Shown here: in pieces, positions 8,442-17,692 of the stretch
How the letters are laid out: the number at the start of each line of letters is the position of its first letter
How positions within the stretch are numbered: position 1 is the stretch's first letter
NCBI RefSeq assembly: GCF_039535115.1
Contig: NZ_BAAAWO010000001.1
Coordinates: forward strand, 3,782,001 to 3,846,000
Direction of reading: 5' to 3'
DNA from: Paeniglutamicibacter sulfureus
GTDB taxonomy: Bacteria; Actinomycetota; Actinomycetes; Actinomycetales; Micrococcaceae
Length of the DNA: 64,000 bases
The notes under the pieces: model-generated
What the model was told of the DNA's origin: nothing
Seen by the model: the letters and a program-made list of their open reading frames with translations, nothing else
Databases searched by the model: none
Translations under genes and position numbers: made by a program

Positions 8442-9323
8442 CTAGGCGGCGAATGCGGCGATTGCTGTGTCGAAGGCCCGCTGGAGCCCTTCGCGCATGG
8501 GGGTTTCCCGGTGCTCGCGGGAGATGATCTCCACGCCCCACGGGCCCCGGTAGCCGCCCTCGATGGCCAGCATGACGAAGGTTGCGGGATCGAAATCGCC
8601 CTTGCCGCAGTATGCGCGGTTGTTGATGGTGTCCTCGAACAGGGTTCCAACGGTGGTGTGGAAACCATCGTCGATTTCCACCGCAAACACGCGGTCCATG
8701 GGAACCATGTCCCACAGTTCTTCGTGGGACAGTCCCGACTTGGCGGTGTGCCAGATGTCGATCATCAGCCCGCCGGAGGCGCTGTTGGACTTGTCCACCA
8801 CCTGGATGGCCTCGGCGGTGGTGCGCAGGTTGGAGAAGGGGGTCGCTTCCAGGGCCAGGCGGATGCCGGCCTCGGCCGCCTGATCCGCAAGATCGGAGAA
8901 TGCGCTGGTCATCAATTCGAGGGGCAGCGGTTCGTCGGCGTTGCCGGCCCCCACTTTGATGTGCCTGGCGCCCAGCAGGATCGCTGCTTCGAAAAGCTCG
9001 GCCTGGACCTTGTCCGCGGCCTTGCGTTCGGCACCGGTGGTCCACCATCCGTTGATGAACTCAACCTCGACAATGCCGAGGCCGGCGGCCTTGATCTGCC
9101 GCCCAAGCTCCTCATAACCGATGGTGTCGCGGGCCGCCAGCAGGTCGTCATGGACCAGGCCGATGCCGGCCCACCCGGTCTCGGCAATGGCGGCGATGCG
9201 GTCAGAAATGGCCAGCGGGCTGCATTCGGTGGGGCCCAGCGGCGCGGCATCCCCGGCGCTGGTCCAACACGTGGCAATCAGCTGCGGGTTCGGATTCATG
9301 GATTCGTCGTTCTGCATGCTCAT
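8442..9323 (-). CDS. TIM-barrel sugar-phosphate isomerase/epimerase family enzyme
   Basis: 293 aa of the xylose-isomerase-like TIM-barrel superfamily (Pfam AP_endonuc_2). Metal-site segments typical of the fold are visible: VEVEFINGWW (about 84-93), LALEATPFS (about 153-161), MIDIWHTAKSG (about 187-197) and the C-terminal WGVEIISREHRE (about 255-266). Family roles include epimerases, dehydratases such as IolE, and beta-eliminating enzymes acting on 3-keto-glycosides. The ATG overlaps the stop of the upstream oxidoreductase (ATGA), so the two are coupled and this enzyme probably acts on the ketone that oxidoreductase makes. Specific reaction not assignable. Confidence 0.82.
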   Translation of the reverse strand: MSMQNDESMNPNPQLIATCWTSAGDAAPLGPTECSPLAISDRIAAIAETGWAGIGLVHDDLLAARDTIGYEELGRQIKAAGLGIVEVEFINGWWTTGAERKAADKVQAELFEAAILLGARHIKVGAGNADEPLPLELMTSAFSDLADQAAEAGIRLALEATPFSNLRTTAEAIQVVDKSNSASGGLMIDIWHTAKSGLSHEELWDMVPMDRVFAVEIDDGFHTTVGTLFEDTINNRAYCGKGDFDPATFVMLAIEGGYRGPWGVEIISREHRETPMREGLQRAFDTAIAAFAA

Positions 9324-10420
9324 GGCACCTCGATAAGTGTTGGTTCGACGATGTTGGCCATGCCGCCGGTGTTGTTGCTCGAGCGGTAGCAGGCATCAAC
9401 GATGCGGGCCACGCTCAGGGCATCGGATACCGGGGCGACATTCGGTGCACCGGTGCGCATGCTGTTGACCCAGCCACGCATCTCGGTGCGGAAATTGCTG
9501 ATGTTCTCCAGCTCCGGAAGTTCGGAGAACTTGTTGCTTTCGGTCCGCGCGAAGGGCGGGGTGAAATGGCTTTCCGTCCACTCGGTCCAGCCTGCAGCCA
9601 GCCCTGCGGCAGGCTCGTCCAGGTAAACGCGCAAACGCTGGGGAAGAATGCCGATTTCGAGCATTCCCCGCGTTCCGTAGACGAAAATGCGGGAGCTCTC
9701 GAACCATTCGAGTTTGTCGTGGCCATCGAAGCTGAAAGTGGCGGACATGTCGGGGTAGTTCAGCAGCACCGATGCGGAATCTTCCCGGCTTTTTTCATCC
9801 GAGAGGCGCGTGGACTTGTGCACGCGGGCGTTGACGGACTCCGGTGCGCCGAACATGTGGACCAGCGAATCGAGCATGTGGCAACCCAGGATCCACAGGA
9901 CCCCGCCCATGTCGGCCGGCTGGTTCAGGTGCTCGGTGACATGCTCACCGACCATGGCCGCGCCACGCGCCGAAACGGTGACGACCTCGCCGATGGCGCC
10001 GTCATCGATCATTTGCTTTGCCCGGGTGATCGATTCGGCGAGGCGCACATTGTAGCCCACCTGGACCACCTGGGTCGAGGGGACCCCTCGTTCGGCTTCG
10101 GCCAGCTGCAGGAGGTCCTCGACCGTTCCGCCGCCGGGCTTTTCAACGACCACGGACTTGCCGGCCGCCAGGGCGCGAAGGGCGTGGGGGACCATGTCCT
10201 TGCTCTTGGAATGGATCATGACGGCGTTGATGCGCTCGTCGTCGAGCACCCCGTCGATGTCCCGAAGCTCGACATCGTATTTCTCGGCGAAGTAGCCCAA
10301 CCGTGGATCCGTGTCGGCGGCGGCAACCACTTCCACGTTCTCAATTTCACGCAATGCCCTGACCCGGGCAGATGCGTGCGGGTGGGTGATTCCCAGTAGT
10401 CCCACAACGATAGGTTTCAT
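9320..10420 (-). CDS. Divergent Gfo/Idh/MocA family oxidoreductase
   Basis: 366 aa. The family fold is clear from VVVEKPGGG (about 90-98, Lys94), but two hallmarks differ. The dinucleotide loop reads GLLGITHPHASARV rather than GxGxxG, and in WILGCHMLDS the residue four before His181 is Ile177, not Asp. The GITHPHA-type loop defines a subgroup I know only as uncharacterised oxidoreductases, so cofactor use should not be assumed. It is the first gene of the minus-strand unit that includes the TIM-barrel enzyme and iolG. AGGAGA precedes the ATG. The promoter and IclR-type operator are 130-160 bases upstream. Confidence 0.83.
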   Translation of the reverse strand: MKPIVVGLLGITHPHASARVRALREIENVEVVAAADTDPRLGYFAEKYDVELRDIDGVLDDERINAVMIHSKSKDMVPHALRALAAGKSVVVEKPGGGTVEDLLQLAEAERGVPSTQVVQVGYNVRLAESITRAKQMIDDGAIGEVVTVSARGAAMVGEHVTEHLNQPADMGGVLWILGCHMLDSLVHMFGAPESVNARVHKSTRLSDEKSREDSASVLLNYPDMSATFSFDGHDKLEWFESSRIFVYGTRGMLEIGILPQRLRVYLDEPAAGLAAGWTEWTESHFTPPFARTESNKFSELPELENISNFRTEMRGWVNSMRTGAPNVAPVSDALSVARIVDACYRSSNNTGGMANIVEPTLIEVP

Positions 10421-10535
10421 CGAGTTTTCTCCTGTAGCTGTTTCCCGAACCCCTTCGTCCTGCGAAGGGGCGTGGATCCTGGTCGGTCATGGCCATGCGG
10501 AAACCAGGCTGAATACTCCGACCTAGTCGCATCTA

Positions 10536-10552
10536 TTGGACAGTGTGTCCAA
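10536..10552. promoter_or_regulatory. IclR-type operator, perfect palindrome
   Basis: TTGGACA-GTG-TGTCCAA is a perfect inverted repeat with a 3-base centre. It begins one base after the -10 box of the minus-strand promoter at 10554-10582, a repressing position. The same motif with one arm mismatch occurs at 12336-12352 before the divergent transporter operon. Recognition by the double-IclR protein encoded between them is inferred from this symmetry. Confidence 0.7.
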
Positions 10553-10553
10553 A

Positions 10554-10582
10554 GTATTGCACGTCACATGAGCGAGGGTCAA
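10554..10582 (-). promoter_or_regulatory. Promoter of the oxidoreductase/epimerase/iolG unit
   Basis: Read on the minus strand, TTGACC (10582-10577), a 17-bp spacer and CAATAC (10559-10554) form a plausible -35/-10 pair, directly followed by the TTGGACA palindrome. A small stem CCCCTTCG/CGAAGGGG (10450-10470) lies in the resulting 5' leader. Confidence 0.5.
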
Positions 10583-10599
10583 GTCACGGAATGGACAGG

Positions 10600-12189
10600 C
10601 TAGCCAACCAGTGAAGGTTCATGGCCGAGCGCAGAGGCCGGGGCACCCAGATAATCCGAGAGCCGGCGGGCACCGTCCCTGGCAACCTCGATCACGCTCT
10701 GGGCTCCTTCCGGTTCCGCCAGGATGCCCTCGCGCAGGCCGCTAACGGACAGGGAGGCGACCACGTGGCCCTTGTGGTCAAAGATCGGGGCACCGATGGC
10801 AGCAATGCCCGGGGTCAGCTCGTCGTCGCTCATGGCGTACCCCGCAGAGCGAATCGCCTCGAGGTCCGCGTAGAACTTCGTCCGGGAGCGCACATCGAAT
10901 TGGACGTCGTTGTTCTGCGAAACGATGGCGAAGTAGCTTTCCCAGGCCTGTCGATCCTCGAAGGCCAAGAGGGCGCGGGGAGCCGCTCCGGTATGCAGGG
11001 GAAGCGAGCCGCCCAGCGCCAGCAAGCGGCTGTTCACGCGCTTGCCGTCGATGCGCTCGATGCAGACGGCCCGGGTGTTGCGCCGGATGCACATGAAGGC
11101 CGTTTCGCCCGTGGCCTCATGGATCGAGCGAAGGACCGGAACTGCCGCGCGGCGCAGGTCAAGATCGTTGAGCAATTTGCCGGACAGCGAGATGAGCTTG
11201 CTGCCGATCCGGAAGGCGCCGCGGGGCCCCAGTTGTTCGACCCAGCCGGCTTCACCGAGGGTGGCAAGCATGCGATAGACCGAACTTACCGGCTCGTCGA
11301 GCAGTTCGGTCAGTCGGGCGGAGGTGCAGACGCGCTCGTTGGCCAGGGCCTCCATGAGCGCATTGGCCTTGGCGATGATCGATGAGCTGTTGGAGCGCGT
11401 GGTGCTCAGGACGCGCAGAGTGGGTTGCGGCGCGAAGTCGCGCATGGATTCGGTCAGGATTTGCGCGGCCCGGGCGATCACGTCCCGGGCCTGGCCCTGC
11501 AGGGAGAGGACCTGGTCCACCAAGCCGGCGGCCGTGAGCGAACCGAACACCGTGCCATCGGGATTCAGCACCGGGAAGCTGATGGCGGCAATCCCGTCAA
11601 CGACCTCATTGACCTCCAGGCGCCACCCTTGGCGCCTGGTTTCCTCCACGTGCTTCCGCAGCGTTTCGGCCTCAAGCGGGGTTCGTGACGACAAGGGGTG
11701 GTACGGAGCTGCACCCAGCACGCTGTCCAGGACTTCCTCGGGCTGGAAGGCCAGGAGCACATGGGATGCCGCCCCCGCATAGAGGGGAAGGATGCGTCCG
11801 GAGGAGAGTCCGTAGAGGTCGACATCGGTGGCGTCGACCTGCTCCAGGCATACCGCGGTCTCCTTGCGCGGGATCCAAAAGGATGCCGTGAGTCCGAGCT
11901 GGCGCTGGACGGCGTTGAGCTGTCCGGCCAGGATTTCCCGGTCCATCAGCGCATCTGCAGCGGCCTCCCCGAGATGCAGGATCCGTGTCCCGAGTTCCAC
12001 CGGTCCGTCCTCGGAGCGCCTTACCAGGCCCGCCTGCTCAAGGGCGGAAACAATGCGATAGACCGAGGGGCGGGGCTCATCCACGGCCTTGGCCAGTTCG
12101 GCCGATGTCGATGGTCCGAGGTTGGAGATTTCATCGACCACCTGCGTCGCCTTCATGACCAGCTGAATCATGTTCGCTGCGGGTTTCAT
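10600..12189 (-). CDS. Tandem-fused double IclR-family transcriptional regulator
   Basis: 529 aa, about twice the usual 250-260 aa of IclR proteins. Two complete modules follow each other. Module 1: winged HTH about 8-65 (STSAELAKAVDEPRPSVYRI) and effector domain about 85-250 (ISFPVLNPDGTVFGSLTAAG). Module 2: HTH about 268-325 (TSARLTELLDEPVSSVYRML) and effector domain about 340-512 (AAIGAPIFDHKGHVVASLSV). Both keep the GI-AIS/GI-AIG ligand-pocket segments, so neither half looks decayed. No stop or frameshift separates them. The ATG at 12189 has AAGGAG eight bases upstream. IclR proteins bind as dimers of dimers, and a fusion could supply a built-in pair. It lies between two operons carrying matched operators and probably controls both. 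Confidence 0.93.
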   Translation of the reverse strand: MKPAANMIQLVMKATQVVDEISNLGPSTSAELAKAVDEPRPSVYRIVSALEQAGLVRRSEDGPVELGTRILHLGEAAADALMDREILAGQLNAVQRQLGLTASFWIPRKETAVCLEQVDATDVDLYGLSSGRILPLYAGAASHVLLAFQPEEVLDSVLGAAPYHPLSSRTPLEAETLRKHVEETRRQGWRLEVNEVVDGIAAISFPVLNPDGTVFGSLTAAGLVDQVLSLQGQARDVIARAAQILTESMRDFAPQPTLRVLSTTRSNSSSIIAKANALMEALANERVCTSARLTELLDEPVSSVYRMLATLGEAGWVEQLGPRGAFRIGSKLISLSGKLLNDLDLRRAAVPVLRSIHEATGETAFMCIRRNTRAVCIERIDGKRVNSRLLALGGSLPLHTGAAPRALLAFEDRQAWESYFAIVSQNNDVQFDVRSRTKFYADLEAIRSAGYAMSDDELTPGIAAIGAPIFDHKGHVVASLSVSGLREGILAEPEGAQSVIEVARDGARRLSDYLGAPASALGHEPSLVG

Positions 12190-12335
12190 CTATTGCTCCT
12201 TGACTTGTCTCTTCACGACTTACCCATTCCTGCGGAGCCGATGAGTCCAATTTTGCCTGATCCTCTCGAAAGGGAAAATTCCGGCAACGCTCTCCGTCGA
12301 CAGCCCTCGCAGTGATCCAGATCATGTGATACTGT

Positions 12336-12352
12336 CTGAACACGTTGTCCAG
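12336..12352. promoter_or_regulatory. IclR-type operator before the chvE-mmsAB operon
   Basis: CTGAACA-CGT-TGTCCAG shares the arm sequence and 3-base centre of the perfect palindrome at 10536-10552, with one mismatch between arms. It starts two bases after GATACT (12328-12333), part of a TGTGATACT extended -10. Both operators therefore occupy the same place relative to their promoters. Confidence 0.65.
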
Positions 12353-12441
12353 TGTATGCCACTAGTGGCCGTAAGTCTTCATAGGAACCTGGCGGCAACG
12401 CACCCACGACAAGCAGCTCGTTTAAAACTTTGGGAGTAGAC

Positions 12442-13593
12442 ATGCAAAGACGAATTTTTCTGGCTGGTGCCGCAGTGGCCGCAACCTTGCTGGTTTCAAG
12501 TTGCGGCGGAACGGGCGCAGGCGGTGCGGCAACAAACGTGCAGAGCCAGGACCCGGCCGACACCCGCATCGGGGTGTCCCTGACCAGCCAGGACGAGGAG
12601 CGGTGGATTACCGATGGGCGTGCCATCCAGAAGGGGCTGGAGGACCTCGGCTACCAAGTGGACCTGCAGTATGCGAACGGCGATATTCCCACGCAACAGC
12701 AGCAAGTGGACCAGATGATCACGCGGGGCGCCGATTTGCTGATCCTTGCCCCGCTTGACGGCACGGCCCTGGCGCCGCAGCTCCAAGCCGCGGTCAATGC
12801 CGAGATACCCATCATTTCCTACGACCGGTTGATCCGGAACAGCCCGGATGTTGACCTCTACGTCACCTTTGACAACTACAAGGTCGGAGCCGAACAGGGC
12901 AAGGCATTGTTGACGGGCCTGGGCATCCTGAACAAGGACGGGTCCGAGGGAAAGGCCAAGGGCCCGTTCAACGTCGAACTCTTCGGTGGATCGCTCGATG
13001 ACAACAATGCAACCTTCGTCTACGACGGCGGCATGTCCGTGCTGCAGAAATACATCGACAACGGCACGATCGTGATCAAGTCGGGCCAGACGAAGCTGTC
13101 GCAGATCGCGACCAAGGACTGGTCGCAGCAGGAAGCCCAGTCCCGCATGGACAACTTGATCACCTCCAGCTACTCCGACGGAACAACCCTTGATGCCGTC
13201 CTGACACCCAACGACAGCGTCGCGCGCGGAGCGATTACGGCGCTGGGCAACTCCGGCTACGGACCGAAGCATGACAAGGCAACACAACCCATGCCGATCA
13301 CCACGGGCCAGGACGCCGAAATCGCATCGGTGAAGCTGATCAACGACGATGTCCAGTACGCGACGGTCTTCAAGAACACCAAGTTGCTGGCCGCCCAGGC
13401 AGTGAAGTCGACGCAGGCCCTGCTCAACGGCGAGGAGCCCGAGCTCAACGACACGACATCGTATGACAACGGTGCCGGAGCGGTCCCGTCCTACCTCATG
13501 CCGATCGACGTGGTCTTTAAGGACAACATCAAGAAGCTCCTGGTGGACTCCGACTACTACACCACGAAACAGATCAAGGCCGGCCAGCTCTAA
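12442..13593 (+). CDS. chvE: ChvE-like multiple-monosaccharide ABC importer, substrate-binding lipoprotein
   Basis: 383 aa. The frame opens at a TTG (12430), but the ATG at 12442 follows GGGAG by five bases. Residues 1-22 are a signal peptide ending in the lipobox LVSSC, so the mature protein is lipid-anchored outside the membrane. The body is a type-I periplasmic-binding fold with segments typical of the ChvE/xylose group: SYDRLIRNSPDVDLYVTFDN and GGSLDDNNATFVYDGG. It delivers an aldose or similar ring compound to MmsAB. First gene of a six-gene operon that continues into aromatic ring-cleavage genes, with the IclR-type operator 90 bases upstream. Confidence 0.92.
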   Translation: MQRRIFLAGAAVAATLLVSSCGGTGAGGAATNVQSQDPADTRIGVSLTSQDEERWITDGRAIQKGLEDLGYQVDLQYANGDIPTQQQQVDQMITRGADLLILAPLDGTALAPQLQAAVNAEIPIISYDRLIRNSPDVDLYVTFDNYKVGAEQGKALLTGLGILNKDGSEGKAKGPFNVELFGGSLDDNNATFVYDGGMSVLQKYIDNGTIVIKSGQTKLSQIATKDWSQQEAQSRMDNLITSSYSDGTTLDAVLTPNDSVARGAITALGNSGYGPKHDKATQPMPITTGQDAEIASVKLINDDVQYATVFKNTKLLAAQAVKSTQALLNGEEPELNDTTSYDNGAGAVPSYLMPIDVVFKDNIKKLLVDSDYYTTKQIKAGQL

Positions 13594-13662
13594 CGGGTCC
13601 CTGCCGACCACCAGGAATCCCTCACCCCATCCCCATGTATAGAGAAGCGATAGGACAGCGCC

Positions 13663-15201
13663 GTGCCTGACTACATACTGGAAATGCGTTCCATCACCAA
13701 GAGTTTTCCCGGTGTCAAGGCACTGGCGGATGTCACCTTCTCCGCGGAGCGCGGAGAAGTACACGCCATCTGTGGCGAAAACGGCGCCGGCAAGTCGACG
13801 CTCATGAAGGTGCTCTCCGGCGTCTACCCACATGGTACCTATGGGGGTGAAATCCTCTTCGCGGGCGAAATCTGCGAATTTTCGAGCATCCGTGACTCCG
13901 AGCGTGCAGGAATCGTCATCATCCACCAGGAATTGGCGTTGGTTCCCCACCTGTCGATTGCCGAAAACATCTTCCTGGGCAACGAACGCCGACGCACTGG
14001 GGGATTGATCGATTGGCACAGGACCCATGCCGAGGCCACGCAGCTGCTCCAGAGTGTGGGGCTCCACGAAGAATCAACGACCCCGGTCGCGCAATTGGGC
14101 GTCGGCAAGCAGCAACTGGTGGAAATTGCCAAGGCACTGGCCAAAGACGTCAAGCTCCTGATCTTGGATGAGCCGACGGCGGCCCTGAACGACAACGACT
14201 CCGCCCATTTGCTCGGCCTGGTGCGCGCACTACAGGAACGGGGAATCACCTCGATCATCATTTCGCACAAGCTCAACGAGATCGAGGCAACGGCCAACCG
14301 CACGACCGTGATCCGTGACGGACAGACCGTCGAAACACTGGACATGGCCGCGCCCGAGGTCAACGTGGACCGCATTGTGCGCAGCATGGTGGGCCGGGAC
14401 CTCGAATCCTTCTACCCGGAACGGAACCCGACCCCCGGCGAGGTGGTGCTGGAGGTCCGGGACTGGACGGTGCGCCACCCGCAACAGGACAGGCTCGTGG
14501 TTGACGGTGCCTCCTTCCAGGTGCGCGCCGGCGAAGTCGTGGGCATCGCTGGCCTCATGGGTGCCGGGCGCACCGAAATGGCCATGAGCGTCTTTGGACG
14601 CTCCTACGGTCGCTTCATCTCCGGACAGGCGCTGATGCACGGCAATCCCGTTGCCCCCCGCACGGTGGCCGAGGCGATCGGCCACGGGTTGGCGTATGTG
14701 ACCGAGGACCGGAAACAACTGGGTCTGAACCTGCTCGATACGATTGCCCGCAACATCTCCGGGGCGGCGTTGCCCAAGCTGGCCAAGCGGGGATTCGTGG
14801 ACGCGAACCTGGAAGCGAAGCTCGCCAGGCACTCGATGGATTCGATGCGGATCAAGGCCCCGAACGTCCAATCGGTGGTCGGGAAGCTCTCGGGCGGCAA
14901 CCAGCAGAAAGTCGTCCTGTCCAAGTGGCTGCTGACTGGCCCGGAGGTGCTGATCATCGATGAACCCACCCGGGGGATCGATGTGGGCGCGAAGTTCGAG
15001 ATCTACACCCTGATCAACGAGTTCGTGGAATCAGGCAAGGCCGTCGTGGTGATTTCCTCGGACCTACTGGAACTGCTGGGCACCTGTGACCGGATCTATG
15101 CGCTCTCCGGTGGACGGATCACCGGCGAACTCCCGGTAGCGGAAGCAACTGAAGAAAGACTCATGACCCTCATGACCAAAGAAAAGGAAGCAATAGGATG
15201 A
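13663..15201 (+). CDS. mmsA: Multiple-monosaccharide ABC importer ATPase with two nucleotide-binding domains
   Basis: 512 aa, normal for RbsA/XylG/GguA-type double ATPases. Domain 1 has Walker [10 protein letters not shown] (about 39-47), signature [15 protein letters not shown] and Walker [10 protein letters not shown]. Domain 2 has the degenerate Walker [10 protein letters not shown] (about 299-307) usual for this family, with intact signature LSGGNQQKV and LIIDEPTRG. It powers uptake through MmsB. The GTG start at 13663 is preceded by TAGGAC. It overlaps mmsB by four bases (ATGA). Confidence 0.93.
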   Translation: MPDYILEMRSITKSFPGVKALADVTFSAERGEVHAICGENGAGKSTLMKVLSGVYPHGTYGGEILFAGEICEFSSIRDSERAGIVIIHQELALVPHLSIAENIFLGNERRRTGGLIDWHRTHAEATQLLQSVGLHEESTTPVAQLGVGKQQLVEIAKALAKDVKLLILDEPTAALNDNDSAHLLGLVRALQERGITSIIISHKLNEIEATANRTTVIRDGQTVETLDMAAPEVNVDRIVRSMVGRDLESFYPERNPTPGEVVLEVRDWTVRHPQQDRLVVDGASFQVRAGEVVGIAGLMGAGRTEMAMSVFGRSYGRFISGQALMHGNPVAPRTVAEAIGHGLAYVTEDRKQLGLNLLDTIARNISGAALPKLAKRGFVDANLEAKLARHSMDSMRIKAPNVQSVVGKLSGGNQQKVVLSKWLLTGPEVLIIDEPTRGIDVGAKFEIYTLINEFVESGKAVVVISSDLLELLGTCDRIYALSGGRITGELPVAEATEERLMTLMTKEKEAIG

Positions 15202-16430
15202 CTGTCACAGCCCCGCGCGGACCCATGGGCTCCGTTGCACCGCCTCCCCGAAAAAACGGCATGGACGACGTTCGCCTTGCCATGACCCGCAACCTGCGCA
15301 CCAGCGGGATCTATGTCGCCCTCGTGGCACTGGTCGCCCTGTTCGCCCTCATCACCGGCGGGGCTTCACTGTCGGCCGGCAACATCACCAACATCGTCCT
15401 GCAGTACTCCTACATCCTGGTCCTGGCCATCGGCATGGTCATCGTGATCATCGCCGGGCACATCGACCTCTCGGTCGGCTCCGTCGTGGCCTTGACCGGC
15501 GCCATCTCGGCCATCACGGTGATCAAGTTCGGGATGCCTTGGTGGGTAGGTGTCCTGGCGGCGCTGGCCGCCGGGCTGCTGATCGGTGCCTGGCACGGCT
15601 TCTGGGTAGCCTACGTCGGCATTCCGGCCTTCATCGTGACCCTTGCCGGCATGCTCCTCTTCCGGGGCCTGACCCTCTTCGTCCTAGACAATGTCTCGCT
15701 TTCACCATTCCCCGAAGGATACGGGGTCATCGCCTCCGGATTCATCAACGGGTGGCTCGGCGGAAACGGATACGACGTCTTCACCCTGGTCGTCTTCGCC
15801 CTCGGTGTCGCAGGGTTCGCCGTGAGCCAATACCGCTCGCGCAAGGCCCGCATGGGCTACCACCAGCCGGTCCCGCCCCTGTCAATGTTTGCCCTCAAGA
15901 TCCTGGCCGTGGGAGTGCTCGTGATGGCATTCGCCTGGAAGCTGGCCTCGGCGCGCGGACTGCCGGTCGTGTTGATCATGCTGGCCGTCCTGATCATGGC
16001 CTACACCATGATGATGCAGCACACCGTTTTCGGTCGCCAGATCTACGCCATTGGCGGCAACCTGGCCGCCGCCTCGCTCTCGGGCGTCAAGGTCCGTGCC
16101 GTGAACTTCTGGATCTTCGTCAACATGGGACTGCTCTCGGCCGTGGCCGGCATCGTCTTTTCCTCGCGCACCAATGGAGCCCAGCCCGGTGCCGGGAACA
16201 TGTTCGAGCTCGATGCCATCGCGGCGGCCTTCATCGGCGGCGCCGCTGTCACCGGTGGCGTCGGAAAGGTCGTCGGTGCCATGGCCGGAGGCCTGATCAT
16301 GGCCGTCATGAGCAACGGCATGCAGCTGATGGGCATCGACCAGTCCCTGCAGTCCGTCGTCAAGGGGCTGGTGCTCCTGCTCGCGGTGGCCTTTGACATC
16401 TGGAACAAGCGCCGCGCCGGGGCACACTAA
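15198..16430 (+). CDS. mmsB: Multiple-monosaccharide ABC importer permease
   Basis: 410 aa, the longer GguB/XylH type of BPD_transp_2 permease, with about ten membrane segments. The conserved [19 protein letters not shown] block (about 90-108) and the C-terminal [20 protein letters not shown] block are present. A cytoplasmic loop around 210-235 is rich in Arg and Lys. It forms the membrane channel for ChvE ligand and is translationally coupled to mmsA. The gap of 86 bp to the next gene has no obvious terminator, supporting cotranscription with the catabolic genes. Confidence 0.92.
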   Translation: MTVTAPRGPMGSVAPPPRKNGMDDVRLAMTRNLRTSGIYVALVALVALFALITGGASLSAGNITNIVLQYSYILVLAIGMVIVIIAGHIDLSVGSVVALTGAISAITVIKFGMPWWVGVLAALAAGLLIGAWHGFWVAYVGIPAFIVTLAGMLLFRGLTLFVLDNVSLSPFPEGYGVIASGFINGWLGGNGYDVFTLVVFALGVAGFAVSQYRSRKARMGYHQPVPPLSMFALKILAVGVLVMAFAWKLASARGLPVVLIMLAVLIMAYTMMMQHTVFGRQIYAIGGNLAAASLSGVKVRAVNFWIFVNMGLLSAVAGIVFSSRTNGAQPGAGNMFELDAIAAAFIGGAAVTGGVGKVVGAMAGGLIMAVMSNGMQLMGIDQSLQSVVKGLVLLLAVAFDIWNKRRAGAH

Positions 16431-16516
16431 ACCCGCGAACACCACTTCCGGAATGCCACCGACGGCGGACCCGGAAACACCTTGCATACGAAGTATCCCC
16501 TGGAGGAGTCCATTCA

Positions 16517-17596
16517 ATGACCACGCAATTCACCTATGACGCCCTTCCCATGCGAGTCCGGTTCGGAGCCGGATCGCTCTCCGAATTGCCGGCCGAGCTT
16601 GACCACCTAGGACTGAAGCGGGTCCTGGTCCTGTGCTCACCCGAGCAGAAGGACACCGGAGACCAAATCGCCCAGGTACTCGGCTCGCGCGCCGTGGGCG
16701 TACTGGCCGAAGCGGTGATGCACGTGCCCGCCGAAGCAGCGAAACGCGCCAGCGACGAGGCCGCACGGGTGGGCGCCGACGGCTGCGTCACCGTGGGCGG
16801 GGGCTCGGCCATCGGCCTGGGCAAGGCCATCGCCCTGAACCACGACCTGCCGATTGTCGCCGTTCCCACAACGTATGCGGGCTCGGAAATGACCCCCGTC
16901 TGGGGCCTGACGACCAATGGACGGAAGGAGACCGGCAGGGATCCCCGGGTGCTTCCGCGCAGCGTCGTCTACGACCCGGAACTGAGCGCAACATTGCCGG
17001 CAGCCATGTCGGTGACCAGCGGCATCAATGCCATTGCGCACGCGGTCGAAGCCCTCTACGCACCGGATGCGACCCCCATCATCTCCCTGATGGCCGAAGA
17101 CGGGGTCCGCGCCCTGGTCGAGGCGCTGCCTTTCATCGTGAAGGACCCCGCCGACCTGGAAGCCCGGAGCAATGCCCTGTACGGGTCGTGGCTCTGCGGC
17201 GCTTGCCTCGGGGCGACGACGATGTCGCTTCACCACAAGCTCTGCCACGCACTGGGCGGAACCCTGAACCTTCCCCATGCCCAGACCCACACGGTGGTCT
17301 TGCCCTACGCGTTGGCCTTCAACCAGCCGGCCGCCTCGCAGGCGAAACAGGCACTGTCCCGGGCCCTGGGGGATGTGGAGGATCCGGCACTGGCATTGTG
17401 GGACCTGGCCGAGGAACTCGGAGCCCCCCGGTCGCTGGCCGAGCTGGGAATGCTCGAGGAAGACATCGAGCGGATTGCCGAGGAAGTCACCAGCTACTCC
17501 TACGGCAACCCCCGCCCCATTGATCTGGCCGCGGTTCGAGGGATCCTTCGTGATGCCTGGGCAGGGGACAAGCCACGTGAAAATCCTTCGGCCTAG
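16517..17596 (+). CDS. Maleylacetate reductase
   Basis: 359 aa, the usual length for this branch of the iron-type alcohol dehydrogenase family. Landmarks include the NAD(P)-binding VTVGGGSAIGLGKAIAL (about 93-109), VPTTYAGSEMTPVWG (about 117-131) and GINAIAHAVEALYAPD (about 170-185), all typical of maleylacetate reductases. It reduces maleylacetate to 3-oxoadipate, the step after hydroxyquinol ring cleavage. GGAGGAG precedes the ATG. The ring-cleaving dioxygenase is two genes downstream, so the pair forms the lower hydroxyquinol pathway. No 3-oxoadipate CoA-transferase or thiolase is in the window, so those must be elsewhere. Confidence 0.9.
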   Translation: MTTQFTYDALPMRVRFGAGSLSELPAELDHLGLKRVLVLCSPEQKDTGDQIAQVLGSRAVGVLAEAVMHVPAEAAKRASDEAARVGADGCVTVGGGSAIGLGKAIALNHDLPIVAVPTTYAGSEMTPVWGLTTNGRKETGRDPRVLPRSVVYDPELSATLPAAMSVTSGINAIAHAVEALYAPDATPIISLMAEDGVRALVEALPFIVKDPADLEARSNALYGSWLCGACLGATTMSLHHKLCHALGGTLNLPHAQTHTVVLPYALAFNQPAASQAKQALSRALGDVEDPALALWDLAEELGAPRSLAELGMLEEDIERIAEEVTSYSYGNPRPIDLAAVRGILRDAWAGDKPRENPSA

Positions 17597-17692
17597 CCAC
17601 CTCAGACCAGTGCGGCGTTCAGGTCGGGACGCGGCGCGCCAAGCATCCCTTGTGCGCTCCTGGCGCACCCCCGTACTTTCTGGAGTTGGACC

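Noticed and set aside
8442..10420. C-glycoside deglycosylation module (CarBC/DgpBC type)
   Set aside because: The combination of oxidoreductase and TIM-barrel enzyme is suggestive, but the small beta-type partner subunit required by known C-deglycosidases is absent.
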